Shown here one piece after another: positions 12,101 through 25,200 of a DNA stretch of 64,000 nucleotides. Position 1 is the stretch's first letter, and each line of letters begins with the position of its first letter. A program made the translations under genes and the position numbers. Below the pieces are notes generated by a model. It did not search any database and was not told where the DNA came from. It saw nothing but the letters and a program-made list of their open reading frames with translations. Source of the DNA: Paraphysoderma sedebokerense (lineage: Eukaryota > Blastocladiomycota > Physodermatomycetes > Physodermatales > Physodermataceae); NCBI GenBank assembly GCA_025602915.1, contig JAHLJZ010000031.1, positions 175,847 to 239,846 of the forward strand. Direction: 5' to 3'.

Positions 12101-12645
12101 AGAAGAAAACAACCTTCGACTTCACTCGACAGTTCGTTCCTGGTTTCATGCGTCGCGGAGCTGCCGAAGCTCAGAAAGGTGGCTCTAAACTCGCCTCCGC
12201 TGCCAAGAGGGCTACAGGCCGTGGTCAAGATCGCGGAGACAGATATGAATCCATGGGTGCCAAACGTCGTGAAGACAATGAAGAACAGTATCGTAAACCT
12301 AGAACCGGTGATAGATACGAATTTATGGGTGCTCAGCGTCGTGGTCAAGGTCAGGAAGATATGTATCCTCGTCGCAGTGAAGATGAGCAAGGAATGTACG
12401 GATCACGAAGAGGAAGTGAAGAGTACGGTTATCCACGCGATCAATACGAAGGTGGTTACTACGGCCGCGAACAAGGCCGAGGAGGGTATGGTGGTCAGTA
12501 TGGCCAAGGTCGCGGAGATTACGGAAGAGGCGACGGCTATCGTTCACAAGATGATTACTATCGTCGTCCAAGTCGAGACTCTGGATACGGATACGGTGGC
12601 TACGACAGTCAACGTTATGAAGAGCCTGAGTATGCGAGAATGTAA
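9173..12645 (+). CDS. HAM1-like TULIP-type lipid-binding protein with G/Y/R-rich inserts
   Basis: The reading frame has about ten exons and a stop at 12643-12645. Its core (KEREFRILDALQALREGKLPTNDQALEWI..., ...DERIQEFLFHTR, ...MGRLLVTNQKFRDIL, ...GGMIKGTLRKAIARAIED) matches the fungal HAM1-like family (HAM1_N plus HAM1_C), which has a TULIP/SMP-like fold that binds lipids. Two low-complexity parts stand out. One is an insert at about 10140-10330 rich in Gly, Tyr, Asp and Arg. The other is a C-terminal tail from 12180 with GDRYE(S/F)MGA(K/Q)RR repeated twice and then YGG/RGG-like text. The start is unresolved: the open frame begins near 9173 with no in-frame ATG in the first exon, so a 5' exon or an ATG at 9073 or 9240 joined by splicing is needed. 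Length is about 900 residues. Confidence 0.75.
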
Positions 12646-13043
12646 ATCGATTGAAGTAAACGCATATTGAAGATAACTCTTTCATTATTATAGTTTTATT
12701 GTGATTAAGCAGCTTGAAATTTCTTAGCTTTAGTTTGTACATAGTTGATGATATTTCGGTGTGCCTGCATTGTTTCTTTATTGTAGAAAGAGTCGGGGCA
12801 GCTTGTAGTCTTGTTTTTGTAATGCAGATGTTTTCGTTTATCAATTCCAGTATTTTGTATCAATAAATATTGAACATTCTTACATCTTCGAGGTATCGTC
12901 AACGATCTCATTAGCGACACCAACTAATCCGTACAATCTGGCTTTATTCGACGAATTATAGCAATTACGTTCTTCGATGCATAAAGCAAACAAATCCAAT
13001 AAATATTCTACCAACACTCATTAACTAACTTATTTCACTATCA
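12646..13043. other. Convergent 3' region
   Basis: The HAM1-like gene (plus) ends at 12645 and the first ABCG gene (minus) ends at 13044, so this is a tail-to-tail region holding two 3' UTRs. The text is AT-rich with several AATAAA-like hexamers on both strands (for example near 12860 and 12998). Open frames here are antisense shadows and no gene is seen. Confidence 0.5.
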
Positions 13044-16000
13044 TTATTTCTCCTTCATTTCAGACATATTACCGATTTTCTTGTCCTTTGAATCTACTTT
13101 GACGTCAACTCTAGCAGCCGACCGAATAATTCTCCACAAACTGAGGTACGAAAAAATCAATAGAGCCGCCCAAAGACAAATTAAAACAATAATGTTTAAA
13201 AAGACGCTTCCTGTTAAAGAATAATTGAAGAAATATGAGCTCAGTCTTAAACTTATACATCAAATATGAGATAATCGAACTCTCGAATTTACCTTGATCA
13301 TCAAGACCTAAATCAGTAATCACTTTTTCTCCCTTCACACATACGTTGGAGTTGTCAGGATCACACATATTCAGTCCTTCAAATTCATTTTTGACCAAAG
13401 CGACGAAACCATATTTCATGGGTGACAAGTATTTAATCCACTGTTTTATGAAAGGATTATCAGTTAGGATCATACAATAGGCAAAGGGTTCGATAACTGT
13501 AAATCTAACCTACATCAAGGAAAACTGGAATGTTTCCTGTGTTAACGAAAAGACCAGAGAAAATCCTACATGAAATAAATCCGTTAAATATCCAGTATAC
13601 AAATGATCTTCCTATACGTCACATGTTCTTACATCAACGGTAGCAATAGCATCGGGATAATCGCCAATGCCATTGACAAAGAATTGAAAGCACAAGCGGA
13701 AAGAGTGCCAATTGCAGTTCCGGATAATGATAAGATGATTGTACAGGCTGCTAAGATCAGGAATTTCCAGATATCAGCTTGGAAACCGACCAACCACTGT
13801 AAATGGATCCCAATTTCAAAAAGTTAGTTGAATAATGATAACAGCGATATAGGCAATGATTTATACTAACGTAAAATATCGACGCGAAAATGAAAGGAAG
13901 GATGATTTGGAATGGTAGTTCGACCCCGAGTTTTGTGAGGAAATAGGCTGGTAAAGAATAATAGCCAGCGCCGAATTCCCGCTGGAAGACTTGCTATTGA
14001 CCGCGAGGACAGTTTGTATTAGAAATAATCAAACTATGAAATAGTCGCTTATCATAGCTGTACCTTTTCAGCGAAAAACACTGTCAAGATTCCCATGGCA
14101 TTCGACATCACCTAAGAGAAGAAGGCATTCTTTAAATAAAAAAATCGGTGGAGAAGGAATAGAGTTTGCACGGACCATGTTGACTGCCACAAAGAAGAGA
14201 GCACCTGCAAAAATTCAGGTTAGCATTCGTCCAAGTAAAGATAGACAAAGTGACGGACGCACCTGTTCGATCTTGAATTTGCGCAGAAATGCCTTTTTTA
14301 TACACTTGCTATAAAACCAACACATCAGTGGACATTACATATCAGTTTTTCTGATGCAGCAAACTTACCAAGAAAATCAAACCCATGAGAATCGACATAA
14401 AAAGAATTTGAGCAAACTTGGCTTTTACAATTAAAGTATTACGCAATGCGTTCTTAAATGCGCGCTGAAAAAGAACAGAAAATTGATCCTGGAATGTCGA
14501 CATTCGATTGAAATGTTTAACTTGGACTCCCTCTGTCCGATCAGGACGCTGAATCAATTTTATCAGTTGCTGGTACTGCTCTGATTTCTTCCATACTTGT
14601 AAAAGCTTTCCAATTCTTTCAGTCGCCGCGAAAGGACCCCCATTCGTGGTGACAGTCGTGTTGAGAATGTCCATGAAATAGTCTGTCCGCCAGAAAAAGG
14701 TAAATTAACGGTCAGTGTCCCTACACGAAAGGACATAATTGTGTACAGCTATATACTAACAATCAGCGGGATTGGAGAACTGAGGACACTTGTAACCATG
14801 CTTAGCGAAGTAGTCAATAGAAGCCTCCGCCTCGCCGTAATACATGATTTCACCTTCAGCCATAATATAGAGGTCATCGATAAGATGAAAAATTTCGGAG
14901 GACGGTTGGTGAAGAGTGGCAATGACACTTAATAACAAGGGTTAATTAGACCGTTCCGTAATGGGACGGAAATCAAAAATTAAATGCTCACGTTCGACCA
15001 CTGCGGGCTAACTCTGAAAGCAACTTCACGACCGCGTATGCGGTGAATGTATCTGTAACGGAGGTTAGCCATCAAAAAGTGTTAGAAGTCAATCGAAAAT
15101 AGGTGTACCAAGGCCAGACGTCGGTTCATCGCAGAAAAGGACCGAAGGATTGGTCACCAATTCCATTCCCATGCTGCATAAGGATTGCCGTGCGATAACA
15201 TCGAACATATATAGTAAATGTCACAGAGTGAATTTTGATGAAGGAATGTGAATGAGGATTATTGAGGGGAGTATAGCTGTAACAAGGGAAACGCCGAAGC
15301 TTACCATGTCCTTTTTCTTTCCCCACCACTAATTCCCTTGCGTTCTGGAGTACCAATTGGAGTATGGACACATTTTCGAAGACCGAGCATATCAATGATC
15401 TCTTGAGTCTTCGCTTGCTTTTCCATAATCGGCATCTCTTTGGGCAACCTGAGTCTAGCGGACATGAAGATCGCTTCTTCTACTGTCATCGTTCCAAGGA
15501 CAACGTCATCTTGGTGAACAAATCCAGATGTTTGTTTGATAACATTTCCAGTGGTTGCTTGACCATTCATGTAAAGATTTCCACCGAGTGATCCGATTTT
15601 CACTTCACCCGCTATGACGTTTAGGAGCGATGTTTTACTATTGACGGGAAATTCACCTCAGGTGAGTCATTGCATTACATAAATAGTTGATTTCATCTAT
15701 GTACATACCCAGCTCCGGAAGCACCTAAATCAATGTCGTAGATCAAAGGCGAGTTGAAGGACAAGAACAATCCAGTTAGATTATGCATGAATTTTGTTTA
15801 AGTATCCAAATATTGAAGGCTTATCCCGACAGGAAATTCACTTGCAAATAAGTTCTTACCCAAAATTACACTTAATCTTCCAGCTTTGAAACAACCATCG
15901 ATTCCTTTCAAGATATTCTTTGTTTTCGGCTTTTTCTGTTCCACTACGGTGATATCATAAGTAAGATTCTCGAAAGCGATATCGATTCTATCCCCTGGGG

Positions 16001-16118
16001 CAATAGGCGGAATAGTGGGTTGAGCGGAATTCATATCCACCATGTGAACTTCTCCTCCAGTTTGAGGAGGGCTCTTTGCATTGGCTTGGTCAGAACTGGA
16101 TGTAGGCGAAGTAGTCAT
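13044..16118 (-). CDS. ABCG-type half transporter, copy 1
   Basis: A half-size ABC transporter of subfamily G, with the nucleotide-binding domain before the membrane domain. The start at 16118 gives MTTSPTSSSDQ, then IDIAFENLTYDITVVEQKKPKTK, the usual N-terminus of the ATPase domain. Walker A (GASGAGKTS) is split by an intron near 15640-15715. Next come the Q-loop region (SGFVHQDDVVLGTMTVEEA), the signature ISGGERKR, Walker B with VLFCDEPTSGL and the H-loop region (TLHQPSSEIFHL). The membrane half begins with QFSVLFQRAFKNALRN and ends in a last TM plus LSLWRIIRSAARVDVKV and a Lys-rich tail, with stop at 13044-13046. About eleven introns. It is a close tandem duplicate of the next gene. The substrate is unknown; ABCG half transporters dimerise and usually export lipids or sterols. 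Confidence 0.88.
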
Positions 16119-16799
16119 GTTTCAATAGGGAGAAAGGAAACCAGTACAATCAATGTCCTACAGTAATGAAAATCTTCTGTAACTACGAATTTGAAAGATA
16201 CAACAGAGTGCACAGCGTAGGGATGCTTAGTTTACTTCCTACTATTCTTGGGAACACAATCACAACAGCTCACAATCATGAATTGTCGAGGAAAATTACA
16301 TTTTGTTAGTCAGCCACTCGGACATTTCATCCGCGCGATTTTGCCGCGAAGCCACAAGTACGATATACGATTTAATTTCAGAATCGAGATACCGTAAACG
16401 TGCAGCAGCTATGTGATTGAATCATGAATTCTACCTTGACATACTAAGTGTAGACCATCGTATAGTTCCAAGTCCAGCATCTACCCATTATTGGGCAGAC
16501 GGCAAAATGACAATGGGAAGGAAAAGTTCTAGCTGAACGCTATAGTAAATGCACAAACGCAACCCAAGGCGGGGAATTCACATGTGAAAACGAATGTATT
16601 GATAAATTTATACATGGTCGATCAATCATCAATGGAGGCCTCCGTCAAGCGCGGCAAACCATTCGCATGTGCGCTTTCATCAAACTCATTTGAAGCAGAC
16701 CGCTCTCTCAAAGCATGGATAAAACAGCGAATAAATCAATAAGCATAATACGTAAGCCATCGACATAATCTGATAATAATATTCTCCTCGTTCATATAA
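16119..16799. other. Intergenic region between tandem ABCG genes
   Basis: About 680 bases lie between the start of ABCG copy 1 and the stop of copy 2. The stretch should hold the promoter of copy 1 and the 3' UTR of copy 2. It shows no open frame of note and no obvious repeat that could mark the duplication junction. Confidence 0.5.
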
Positions 16800-19700
16800 T
16801 CAATTTTTATCCTTTGTTTCGGTGCCCTCAATCGTGCTTTTTGAATCAACTCTGACGTCAACTCTTGCAGCAGACCGAATGATTCGCCATAAACTAAGAT
16901 ATGAGAATATCAAAAGCGCCAACCAGAGACAGATCAAAACAATAATGTTTAAAAAGATGCTTCCTGTGGAATCGAAATAGGAACATGATGAGTTTTGTCT
17001 GATAGCATAAATGGAGGTAGTGATATCATCTAGATTATACAGTATACCTTGATCATCAAGACCCAAATCAGTAATAACTTTTTCTCCCTTCACACAAGCG
17101 TTGGGGTTATTAGGATCACACATGTTTAAACCCTCAAACTCATTTTTGACCATAGCAACGAAACCGTATTTCATGGGGGACAGGTATTTGATCCACTGTG
17201 TAGAAATCGTTATCAGTTTATTTGAATACATCAACGCGCTAAAGGAATGAATCTTCTACTTACATCAAGGAATACAGGAATGTTACCAGAGTTGACGAAA
17301 AGGCCGGAAAAAATCCTGGAATAATTATTATTGTCAGCCTTTAACATAGCATTATCGATGTCTTGGCAATAGGATTACGTGCATCAGAGGTAGCAGAAGC
17401 ATGGGAATAATTGCTAATGCCATATTCAGAGAATTGAAAGCACAAGCCGAAAGTGTTCCTATAGCTGTTCCTGATAATGACAGTAGGATTGTGCAGGCAG
17501 CCAAGATCAGGAATTTTCCGGCATCATCTTGGAATCCGACCAGCCACTAACAAAAGCTAATTAGACGGGTTTGCCTCACTATCAATGACAATGGTAATTA
17601 AGTATACGAACATAGAAAATTGCGGCAAAAATAAATGGAAGAATAATTTGAAACGGTAATTCAACTCCAAGTTTCGTGAGGAAATACGCCGGTAACGAGT
17701 AATAACCCGAACCAAATTCCCTCTGGAAAACTTGCTAATGCCCAAGAAAAGTTTATATTAATAGACTCCTTATAGAGTGTTTAGCAGACTCTATACCTTT
17801 TCAGCGAAAAAAACGGTCAACATTCCCATCGCAGTAGACATCACCTGACCGGTTTCATGGAGGTTAATAATTTCAGAATAATGAAGACGCAAGGTCATAA
17901 AATTGTCCCTACCATATTAACAGCGACAAAAAAGAGAGCACCTGTACCGAAGAAAAGTCAGCCCAGACAAAAGCAATAATTGAATTTGTGAATCATTCAA
18001 CGCACCAGTTCTATCTTGAATTTGGGCAGCAAGACTCCTTTTATGAACTTGCTGTAACAGAAGAATCTTAGCATGAGAGCAAGGAATTAGAAATTCTTTG
18101 ATGCAGCAGCACTCACCAAGAAAATCAATCCCATCAATATCGACATAAAAAGAATCTGTGCGAACTTTGCCTTGACAATGAGCTTATTGCGCATTGCATT
18201 CTTGAATGCACGCCGGAATAACACTGAAAATTGATCTTGGAAGCTTGCCATTTTGCGAAAATTTTTGACTTGGACACCCTCGATTCTTTCTGGATGCTGT
18301 ATGGACTTATATAGGTGTTGATATTGGCCTGATTTTTTCCACGCCTGTAAAAGCTTTCCAATTCTTTCGGTCGCGGTGAAAGGTCCACCATTCGTGGTTA
18401 CGGTGGTGTTAAGGATATCCATGAAGTAGTCTATCATCCGACCATTTTGAAAATCCACGTTAGTGATATAATAAGATATGCCACTTCTGAACAGCAATAT
18501 ACAAACAATCAGCAGGATTGGAGAACTGGGGACACTTGTACCCGTGGGTAGAGAAGTATTCAATAGAGGCCTCCGCCTCACCGTAATACATAATTTCGCC
18601 CTCCGCCATGATGTAGAGGTCATCGATTAAATGAAAAATTTCAGAAGACGGCTGGTGAAGAGTGGCAATGACACTTGGAGATAAGAGTTAAAAAAACCAA
18701 CGCTGTCTATGCAGTCCAGAATTAAGTCGCCTTACGTTCGACCACTGTGAGCCAACTCCGAAAGCAATTTCACGACAGCATATGCGGTGAACGTATCTTT
18801 GCAAATAATGCGTTAGCCAGTTTTCAGAGTGGACAGGATAAGTCGGTGGAGTAATTATTGTACCAAGACCCGAAGTCGGCTCATCACAAAAAAGGACAGA
18901 AGGATTTGTCACCAATTCCATTCCCATACTGACAGTTTCAGAGTATCAATCCAAGAGGAAGAGGTTATACAGAAATGATATAATTCAATAAATTGACACA
19001 TTAGAGGTGGTAGCCAAAAACAACAGGAATTGTGCAATACATACCATGTTCTTTTTCTTTCGCCGCCACTAATTCCCTTTCGCTCTGGAGTACCAATAGG
19101 AGTGTGCATGCATTTGCGAAGACCCAGCATGTCAATAATCTCGTGAGTTTTGATTTGCTTCTCAGCAATCGACATTTTTTTCGGTAACCTAAGCTTGGCC
19201 GACATAAAAATAGCTTCTTCAACTGTCATCGTACCAAGAACAACGTCATCTTGGTGAACAAATCCGGATGTTTGTTTAACGACACTTCCTGTGGTCGCTT
19301 GACCATTCATGTAAAGATTTCCACCGAGTGATCCAACTTTCACCTCGCCAGCAATCACGTTAAGCAGGGATGTTTTACTAAAAATGGGTAGTCACTTCAG
19401 TCAATTTTTTGGCCAGTTTCTGACTTACATGACTTCTTATTTACGTACCCAGCTCCAGACGCACCTGTGGGAGATCAACAAGTGATTGAAGAGTGTCAAG
19501 GCCACGGTTAATAATTTGTGATATAGCAGTGTCTATCCTGACCGAGCATGGCTCGCCATTGCAGAACCATATCATTTCCAACTGACTTACCTAGAATAAC
19601 GCTTAATCTTCCAGCCTTAAAATATCCGTCGAGTCCTTTTAAAATGCTCTTTGATTTAGGCTTCTTCTGTTCGACGACTGTAATATCATACGTAAGATTT

Positions 19701-19852
19701 TCGAATGCGATGTCGATTCTGTCAGTGGGAGGAATAGGTGGAATTTTGGGTTTGGCGGAGTCAATATTCACCAAGTGAACATCACTGTTACGGCAGTGAG
19801 GGCCATTTTCGGCGTTTATAAGGTCAGGGTTCGATGTTGGCACGGACGACAT
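16800..19852 (-). CDS. ABCG-type half transporter, copy 2
   Basis: This is a tandem paralogue of the neighbouring ABCG gene with the same order of motifs and apparently the same intron plan. The start at 19850-19852 gives MSSVPTSNPDLINAENG, then IDIAFENLTYDITVVEQKKPKSK. Walker A is split by an intron, followed by SGFVHQDDVVLGTMTVEEA, ISGGERKR, VLFCDEPTSGLG and LHQPSSEIFHLIDDL. The membrane half carries QDQFSVLFRRAFKNAMRN, several TM helices, the extracellular loop with LNMCDPNNPNACVKGEKVITDLGLDDQG and a final TM ending in LSLWRIIRSAARVDVRVDS, with stop at 16800. Protein identity to copy 1 is high in the ATPase core and lower in the first 40 residues and in the stretch just after the A-loop region. 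All key ATPase motifs are intact, so it should be functional. Confidence 0.88.
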
Positions 19853-20525
19853 CGTTATTCTTATAGGGCAGAGGAAATTATGTAGACCGCATCGACTGAG
19901 GATTGAGGAATCCACGACTTATGTACAAATGTGAGAGTAATGGGAGCAATGGCTTGAGTTTGAGTCACAATTACTATAATTGGTCAGACAATCGCCATTT
20001 TCAATTACTATTCAGCATCATAATCGGTGTGAATATTGGCGTATTGTGTTCTGACTCGCGCTTCCGTACTGCTTCCGTTCGCTCAGTGTTTCTTCATCCG
20101 CGCCACTAATTACCGATTATGCACAACAATCCAACCCATGACACCAGACACAAAGTATTCGAGACCTGGTCTAGAACGGGTAGAGAAAGGTAGCGAATCT
20201 ATCAAGACAGGGGAAGGCCGAAGGGCTGAATTCCCAGGAATGATAGCCATTGATAACTATCGTCAAGTTTCCCAGTATTACGGAAGGGGGACGAGTTTCC
20301 CTTCGCTCTCATGGAAAGTCCAAGAAATGACATTATTCCATACATCGATTGATTCACTGAACTGGGTCTGTCAGAACAATAGACAGCAATCAAACCCGTT
20401 CACTCAATAAAGACAGACAGCAGTCTCGCAAGTTATATTTGACTGACAAGCAGTATCCAAACTTGTGATGCTGATTCCGCATAACAGTTCATTTATTTGC
20501 TTAATACGTATCAACAGCTGCTCAA
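19853..20525. other. Intergenic region
   Basis: Upstream region of ABCG copy 2 and downstream region of the Sec14-like gene. A 125-codon open frame at 20036-20410 (plus) starts at an ATG near 20036 or inside, but it has no homology I recognise and no splice support, so I do not call it a gene. No repeats were noticed. Confidence 0.4.
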
Positions 20526-22013
20526 TCATTCTTCAACTCTCAGCAACAGATCTTTCTGAACAGGTACACAACCTCCTTCAATGTTGCTGTGAGAGAAAAG
20601 TATTCAATTAATATTTTCAAGCTAAAGTGAGAGAATAATAGATTAGCTCACCAAACACACTGCCCGCCCAGATATTTGGGCAAAGTCGTCGGATCCACCA
20701 AATCCAGGAGAGTACTCTGTAAAATTCATGTTAACAAATTGAAACATTTATCCGATTACATAGTGTGGCGGACCTGATAATTGCTTCCAAGTATCATCAC
20801 CTTGTCCGCGACTTTCTTGTCAATCCAGCCTTTAATTATTGACCAAATTCGTGAAAACATGCCTGAGCCACTGATTAGACTAGTCCAGGTCCTACATTTG
20901 AACAGACCAAATGATGCTCACCTGGTGCGTTTACTAACACAACTTTTTCTAATCTCTCGGGATAATAATCCTGATCGATTTGGGTGATAGCGCGAAGATA
21001 CGGTAGTGCAGGCATATGAAATTCTTGTATGAAAGGAAAAGCGAGAGCGGTATATCAGCATTGCATCACAGTTGAACATATTATAAAAATCATAACGCAC
21101 GATGCCATCCCATGCCACTGCAATCGAATATTACAAACATCTTATCGTTGAATTTTATGTTGGATTTGTGCGATTCTTCAGTTCCACCACCTGATTTTCC
21201 AATCAGTAACCTTGACATTATGACCTCGAAACAACATTCATTCACAATGCAATGAGTCCATTCAAGGTCGGTTTTGGCGCATGATTTGTAGAGTCCTTTG
21301 ATATCATATAGTCCTTTGTTTATAAGTTAATACAACACATGTTGCTTTCAAATCTAAAAAGTGCGCAGCAGCAAAAAACTCACCAACTCTCTCAATGAAC
21401 ACCGACGCCCCACTTTTCGCGAATCCATGGAATGACCCGCCCCCGAGGTATTTCACCACTTGAAGTATCCTATCGTTCAACTGCTTATATGGTGGATTGT
21501 GATCGGGAATAAACGGATGTCTTCTAATAGGATATGGAATACATTTTGATTCGTCGGAAGACAATCGAGAATGACTGCTGTCTTGAGGAAATGAACTGAA
21601 TATTTTGTCCAGGTTTTGTGCATGTCGATAGCGATACGAAGTTAACAATTGTGTATAAGCTTTTGCCTGATTTTTAACGCTATGTTATATGATATTGTTA
21701 TTCGCTAGGAAGTTGACTGCTCCTACCACAATGTTCTCCCGCGCGATCAAAAATCTGGCAAGTGTCTACGATAAATTGGAGCATGAGTTTTTAAGAGTCA
21801 GATAGATTGAGTTCGGCATTAGCAGTCGATCAAAAGTTTTCTGAAATGTAAAGTACAACACAAAAAACATTCAGAAATACGAACATCATCAGTAATTTTT
21901 AATATGTCCTCGCCATACTCGGCGGCCGTGACATTTTTCTTCTGAATATCATCCTCCAATAATTCTCTCAATTCCCTTAAAGCTTTGTTCATGTCAGGAC
22001 TTACTTTCGACAT
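20526..22013 (-). CDS. Sec14-like CRAL-TRIO lipid-transfer protein
   Basis: The gene starts at ATG 22011-22013 (MSKVSPDMNKALRELRELLED) and ends at TGA 20526-20528. The CRAL-TRIO N-lobe is seen as FLIARENIV then KNQAKAYTQLLTSYRYR. The lipid-binding lobe follows: ILQVVKYLGGGSFHGFAKSGASVFIERVGEF, then NDKMFVIFDCSGMGWHRAL, ALPYLRAITQIDQDYYPERLEKVVLVNAP, and FSRIWSIIKGWIDKKVADKVMILG. The last part, VDPTTLPKYLGGQC, is the hallmark Sec14 C-terminal box. Length is about 400 residues in eight or so exons. The family moves phosphatidylinositol or other lipids between membranes. The exact donor of the first intron near 21870 is uncertain. Confidence 0.85.
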
Positions 22014-22293
22014 GACTTTAACAAGAAATTAGAAAGGATCAGATACCAAAGAGTTTTGGTTCAGAATATTTTGTTTTCAACTCTGGATTTGCGCGCATCT
22101 GGTGACGTCATATAGTTTGACCCACTTACAACATTCACATCATTGGCCATCCAATTCCTCCACAGAACAGAAGTCTGGGATGAGCCAAGTGTATTGTTGC
22201 CCCCGCTGATTGTTAATAGATGAGGAATTGCGGGATCAACCAACAGAAGCTATTTCATTATTGCATTTATTATCTAGATCGGATGACACCCCT

Positions 22294-25200
22294 TCAAGAA
22301 TTGATCCAACGTTTTAATAAAATAGTTTCTCTGTCCACCTGATTTTCGCAGAACCGCCAGTCATCATCATCATGATCTTCTTCCTTACCAATCTTTTGTT
22401 CGCTCGCTGTAACACCGCTTACTCTAGCTAATCGTTCCCATAATTTCCCAAACCACTCTTTCTTCGTAACCAGTTCTTCTTGAATGATAGGATGAAGATT
22501 AAAGTAGCGAGCCATCAAAAGTGTACCCAATAATTCTTTTTTTGGTATATCATCAGATGCCACGATTTTTTTTATGACAGACTGGATAAGTTGGTGATGA
22601 ATTTCTGATTTTGCAACTGAAGTTGGTTTAGAAGATACTGGTAAGGTTATTAACGTGTTTATCATCGCTTTCCAAAGCGGTGTAGAAATGAACGGCTGAA
22701 AACCGTTCCGTAGAAATAGTAGTAAATGTGTTGTTCTATCGTTCATAAGTCTCTGACATCGTTCCGGACGCGACTGTTGGTCATTTTGTTGAGAGGTAGC
22801 TTCAGGCGGCGAGGAACTTAATAATTCTTGTATTGTTAATATGCATGCAGCATAGATTGAACTGTATGTAGAAGACAGGCCAAGATGGAGTGAAATAGTG
22901 AAAGAATCGTTTTTTTCAGATAAGCGACTGTAGAGCGTTGTTTCGTGCTAAGCATTAGAAGAATATAAGAAAATTTACGAAACAGTCAGCCGGCGAAAAC
23001 TCTTACGAGGGAATAAAAATAATAAGTACGTTTTCTGTCAATAAAGTCACCCCAACAAACTTGGATCGCGTTTCCAGCATCAATTCAGGTCTACCGTGAC
23101 CAATCATCCATTGAAAAGCCTCTAACCAATTCTGACTAATTTCATTCGACACAATCACCGAGTCTCCGACGCGAGGGGAGTCGTCAGTTGAGTTCCGCAG
23201 AGACTTTTCCGTACATTGCGAAAGAATAGATACGAATTGCTTGAATTTCTCGACTTGAGTGGTCTCAGTTAGAAGCCTGAAGAGCAGTGACTGCAGGGAA
23301 GCGGGACTTGAGATTTCAGTTCGAGTAATCTAAGCAAATAAAATTCGTTGATACCCGGCCTGCAATGATAGCACCCGCTAACTGATCCTAAAACAAACCT
23401 GAATACCCCAAGTAGCCTTTGTTTTTGCCTCAAGTCTCAGAAAATCGAGATACTCTTCGTCTTCTGTGTGTACTTCAAAGTACTAAGTAAAACTAATGTT
23501 AACCAATACCAACTGACATTTGCTTCATTTAAAGAACGAACTAACCGTTTCCATAATCTCACACAGTTTCATTCGTGCTGATTCGACATTTTCCTTAGCC
23601 AAGGCATCCTTAATACACTCATACAAACAATCTTTGATTTCTTTTAACCACGATTCAGTTTCGTCCTGTAACGGGTACGTCACGACACTCTTCACCAAAT
23701 TATCAAGCGTCGAGACAGAACTTCGCGTATCGCTGCTCGACAGATTCGAAAGAGGTTACTTCCCTACTTGGTCTATTTTTTAATACAATGAGTTGTTCCA
23801 ACAAACCTATCTGGATGACGAATGTACTCTAAAACCTCCAATGTCACTTCTTTATACGCTTCTGTCATCGATAATGAATCTGAAGCTGTCTGAAGTTGAT
23901 TATACAGTCGAACAAACTCTTTTACGAGGTAAGGTGAAATAGCGGAAAACACTAATTTGCGTATAACCGCTCGAACCTACAACCACCGACAATCAGTATT
24001 CAAGAAAACATGCCACTCATTTAATCAAGTCACATACTTTAGAGATATTAAAGGACTCGAAAGATTCCAAGTCGTCAATGAACACAGGATCAATCACGGA
24101 CCCGTCAGTTGAATCAGTTATTGTCAACACTGAATTGATAAATCCGAGATGATCAAGACGAGCTTGTAAATCGGTAATGAATACATTAATTTGGGCCTGA
24201 AAGCATGGTTAGTGTTTCGTGGTTTGAAGTGTATTGTCAACGACAAAGTATATATGATACCTGATTCTCGGATAGATCCATTTTTTCTTCGCATATTTCA
24301 AGAGAAGAAGCAAACAATTTTTCTCGAATTGAAAAGTCTATATCGCGGAACTATTTTCATATTCAGCAACCGTTAGTTCTAACGCCACAACAGTCTTGTC
24401 TTACATTCCCTAAAGAACACGAACAAACCTTGTCGGTTTTAAGAATAGCTTTAACGATATCCATCATATCTTCAATTTCCAAATGCTCAAGATTTTCAAT
24501 ACATTTATTAATCTTGGCCGACAATCTGATTCTCTTCAATGTTAACATTCCAATTGCGTTAAAGATTAATAAGAAGAGTTATACTAACGGGTATTTGGTA
24601 TCACCAAGTATATAATGAATATACAAGAAATAAACAGCACTGACGAATATCTCTTTTACTAGCTTTTCTTGACGACTAGATGAAGCAACATGGAAAGGAG
24701 GTGTCGGTTTTAGTTTGCATAATGTGGTAATCAAGTCGAGTAGTTTGTTGACATTGGCGTGATCTACGGCCGGTTTGATTATCGTTTTGAAGTTTTCAAC
24801 GTTTTGTTCGAATATGATTGACTCTAGACGACGGATATCGACATCGTGGAGTGGTTTTATGGTAGAAACCGAATTTAATACATCAAGTCGTGATTTTGCT
24901 TGCGCTGATACTTCTTTGTTCTGTAATATTAATATAGTTAAAACAGACCCAAACACTCGGATTAATAAAACATTTATGACTTATCATGAAACTTACGATT
25001 GTTGCAGACTTTTCAGCCGTTTGTATGAACACTTTAAAAAACAGTTTTAACTGGTCATGAGACTTGGAATCAACCTAAACCAACCAAGTCAGAACATTTC
25101 CAACGACTCGAATAACAACAATAAAAACAAATCATTTTACCGATGGATACATTCTCTCTAGATGCTTCATAACCAAATCATTTTCAGACTCAATATACTG

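Noticed and set aside
13044-19852. Tandem ABCG pair considered as one full-size transporter
   Set aside because: Each copy has its own start, Walker motifs, membrane half and stop, with 680 bp between them.
20036-20410. 125-codon open frame on the plus strand
   Set aside because: No recognised homology, no splice partner, and codon content unlike neighbouring genes.
22061-22243. 60-codon minus-strand frame between Sec14-like and NBAS genes
   Set aside because: No splice link to either gene and no recognised sequence.
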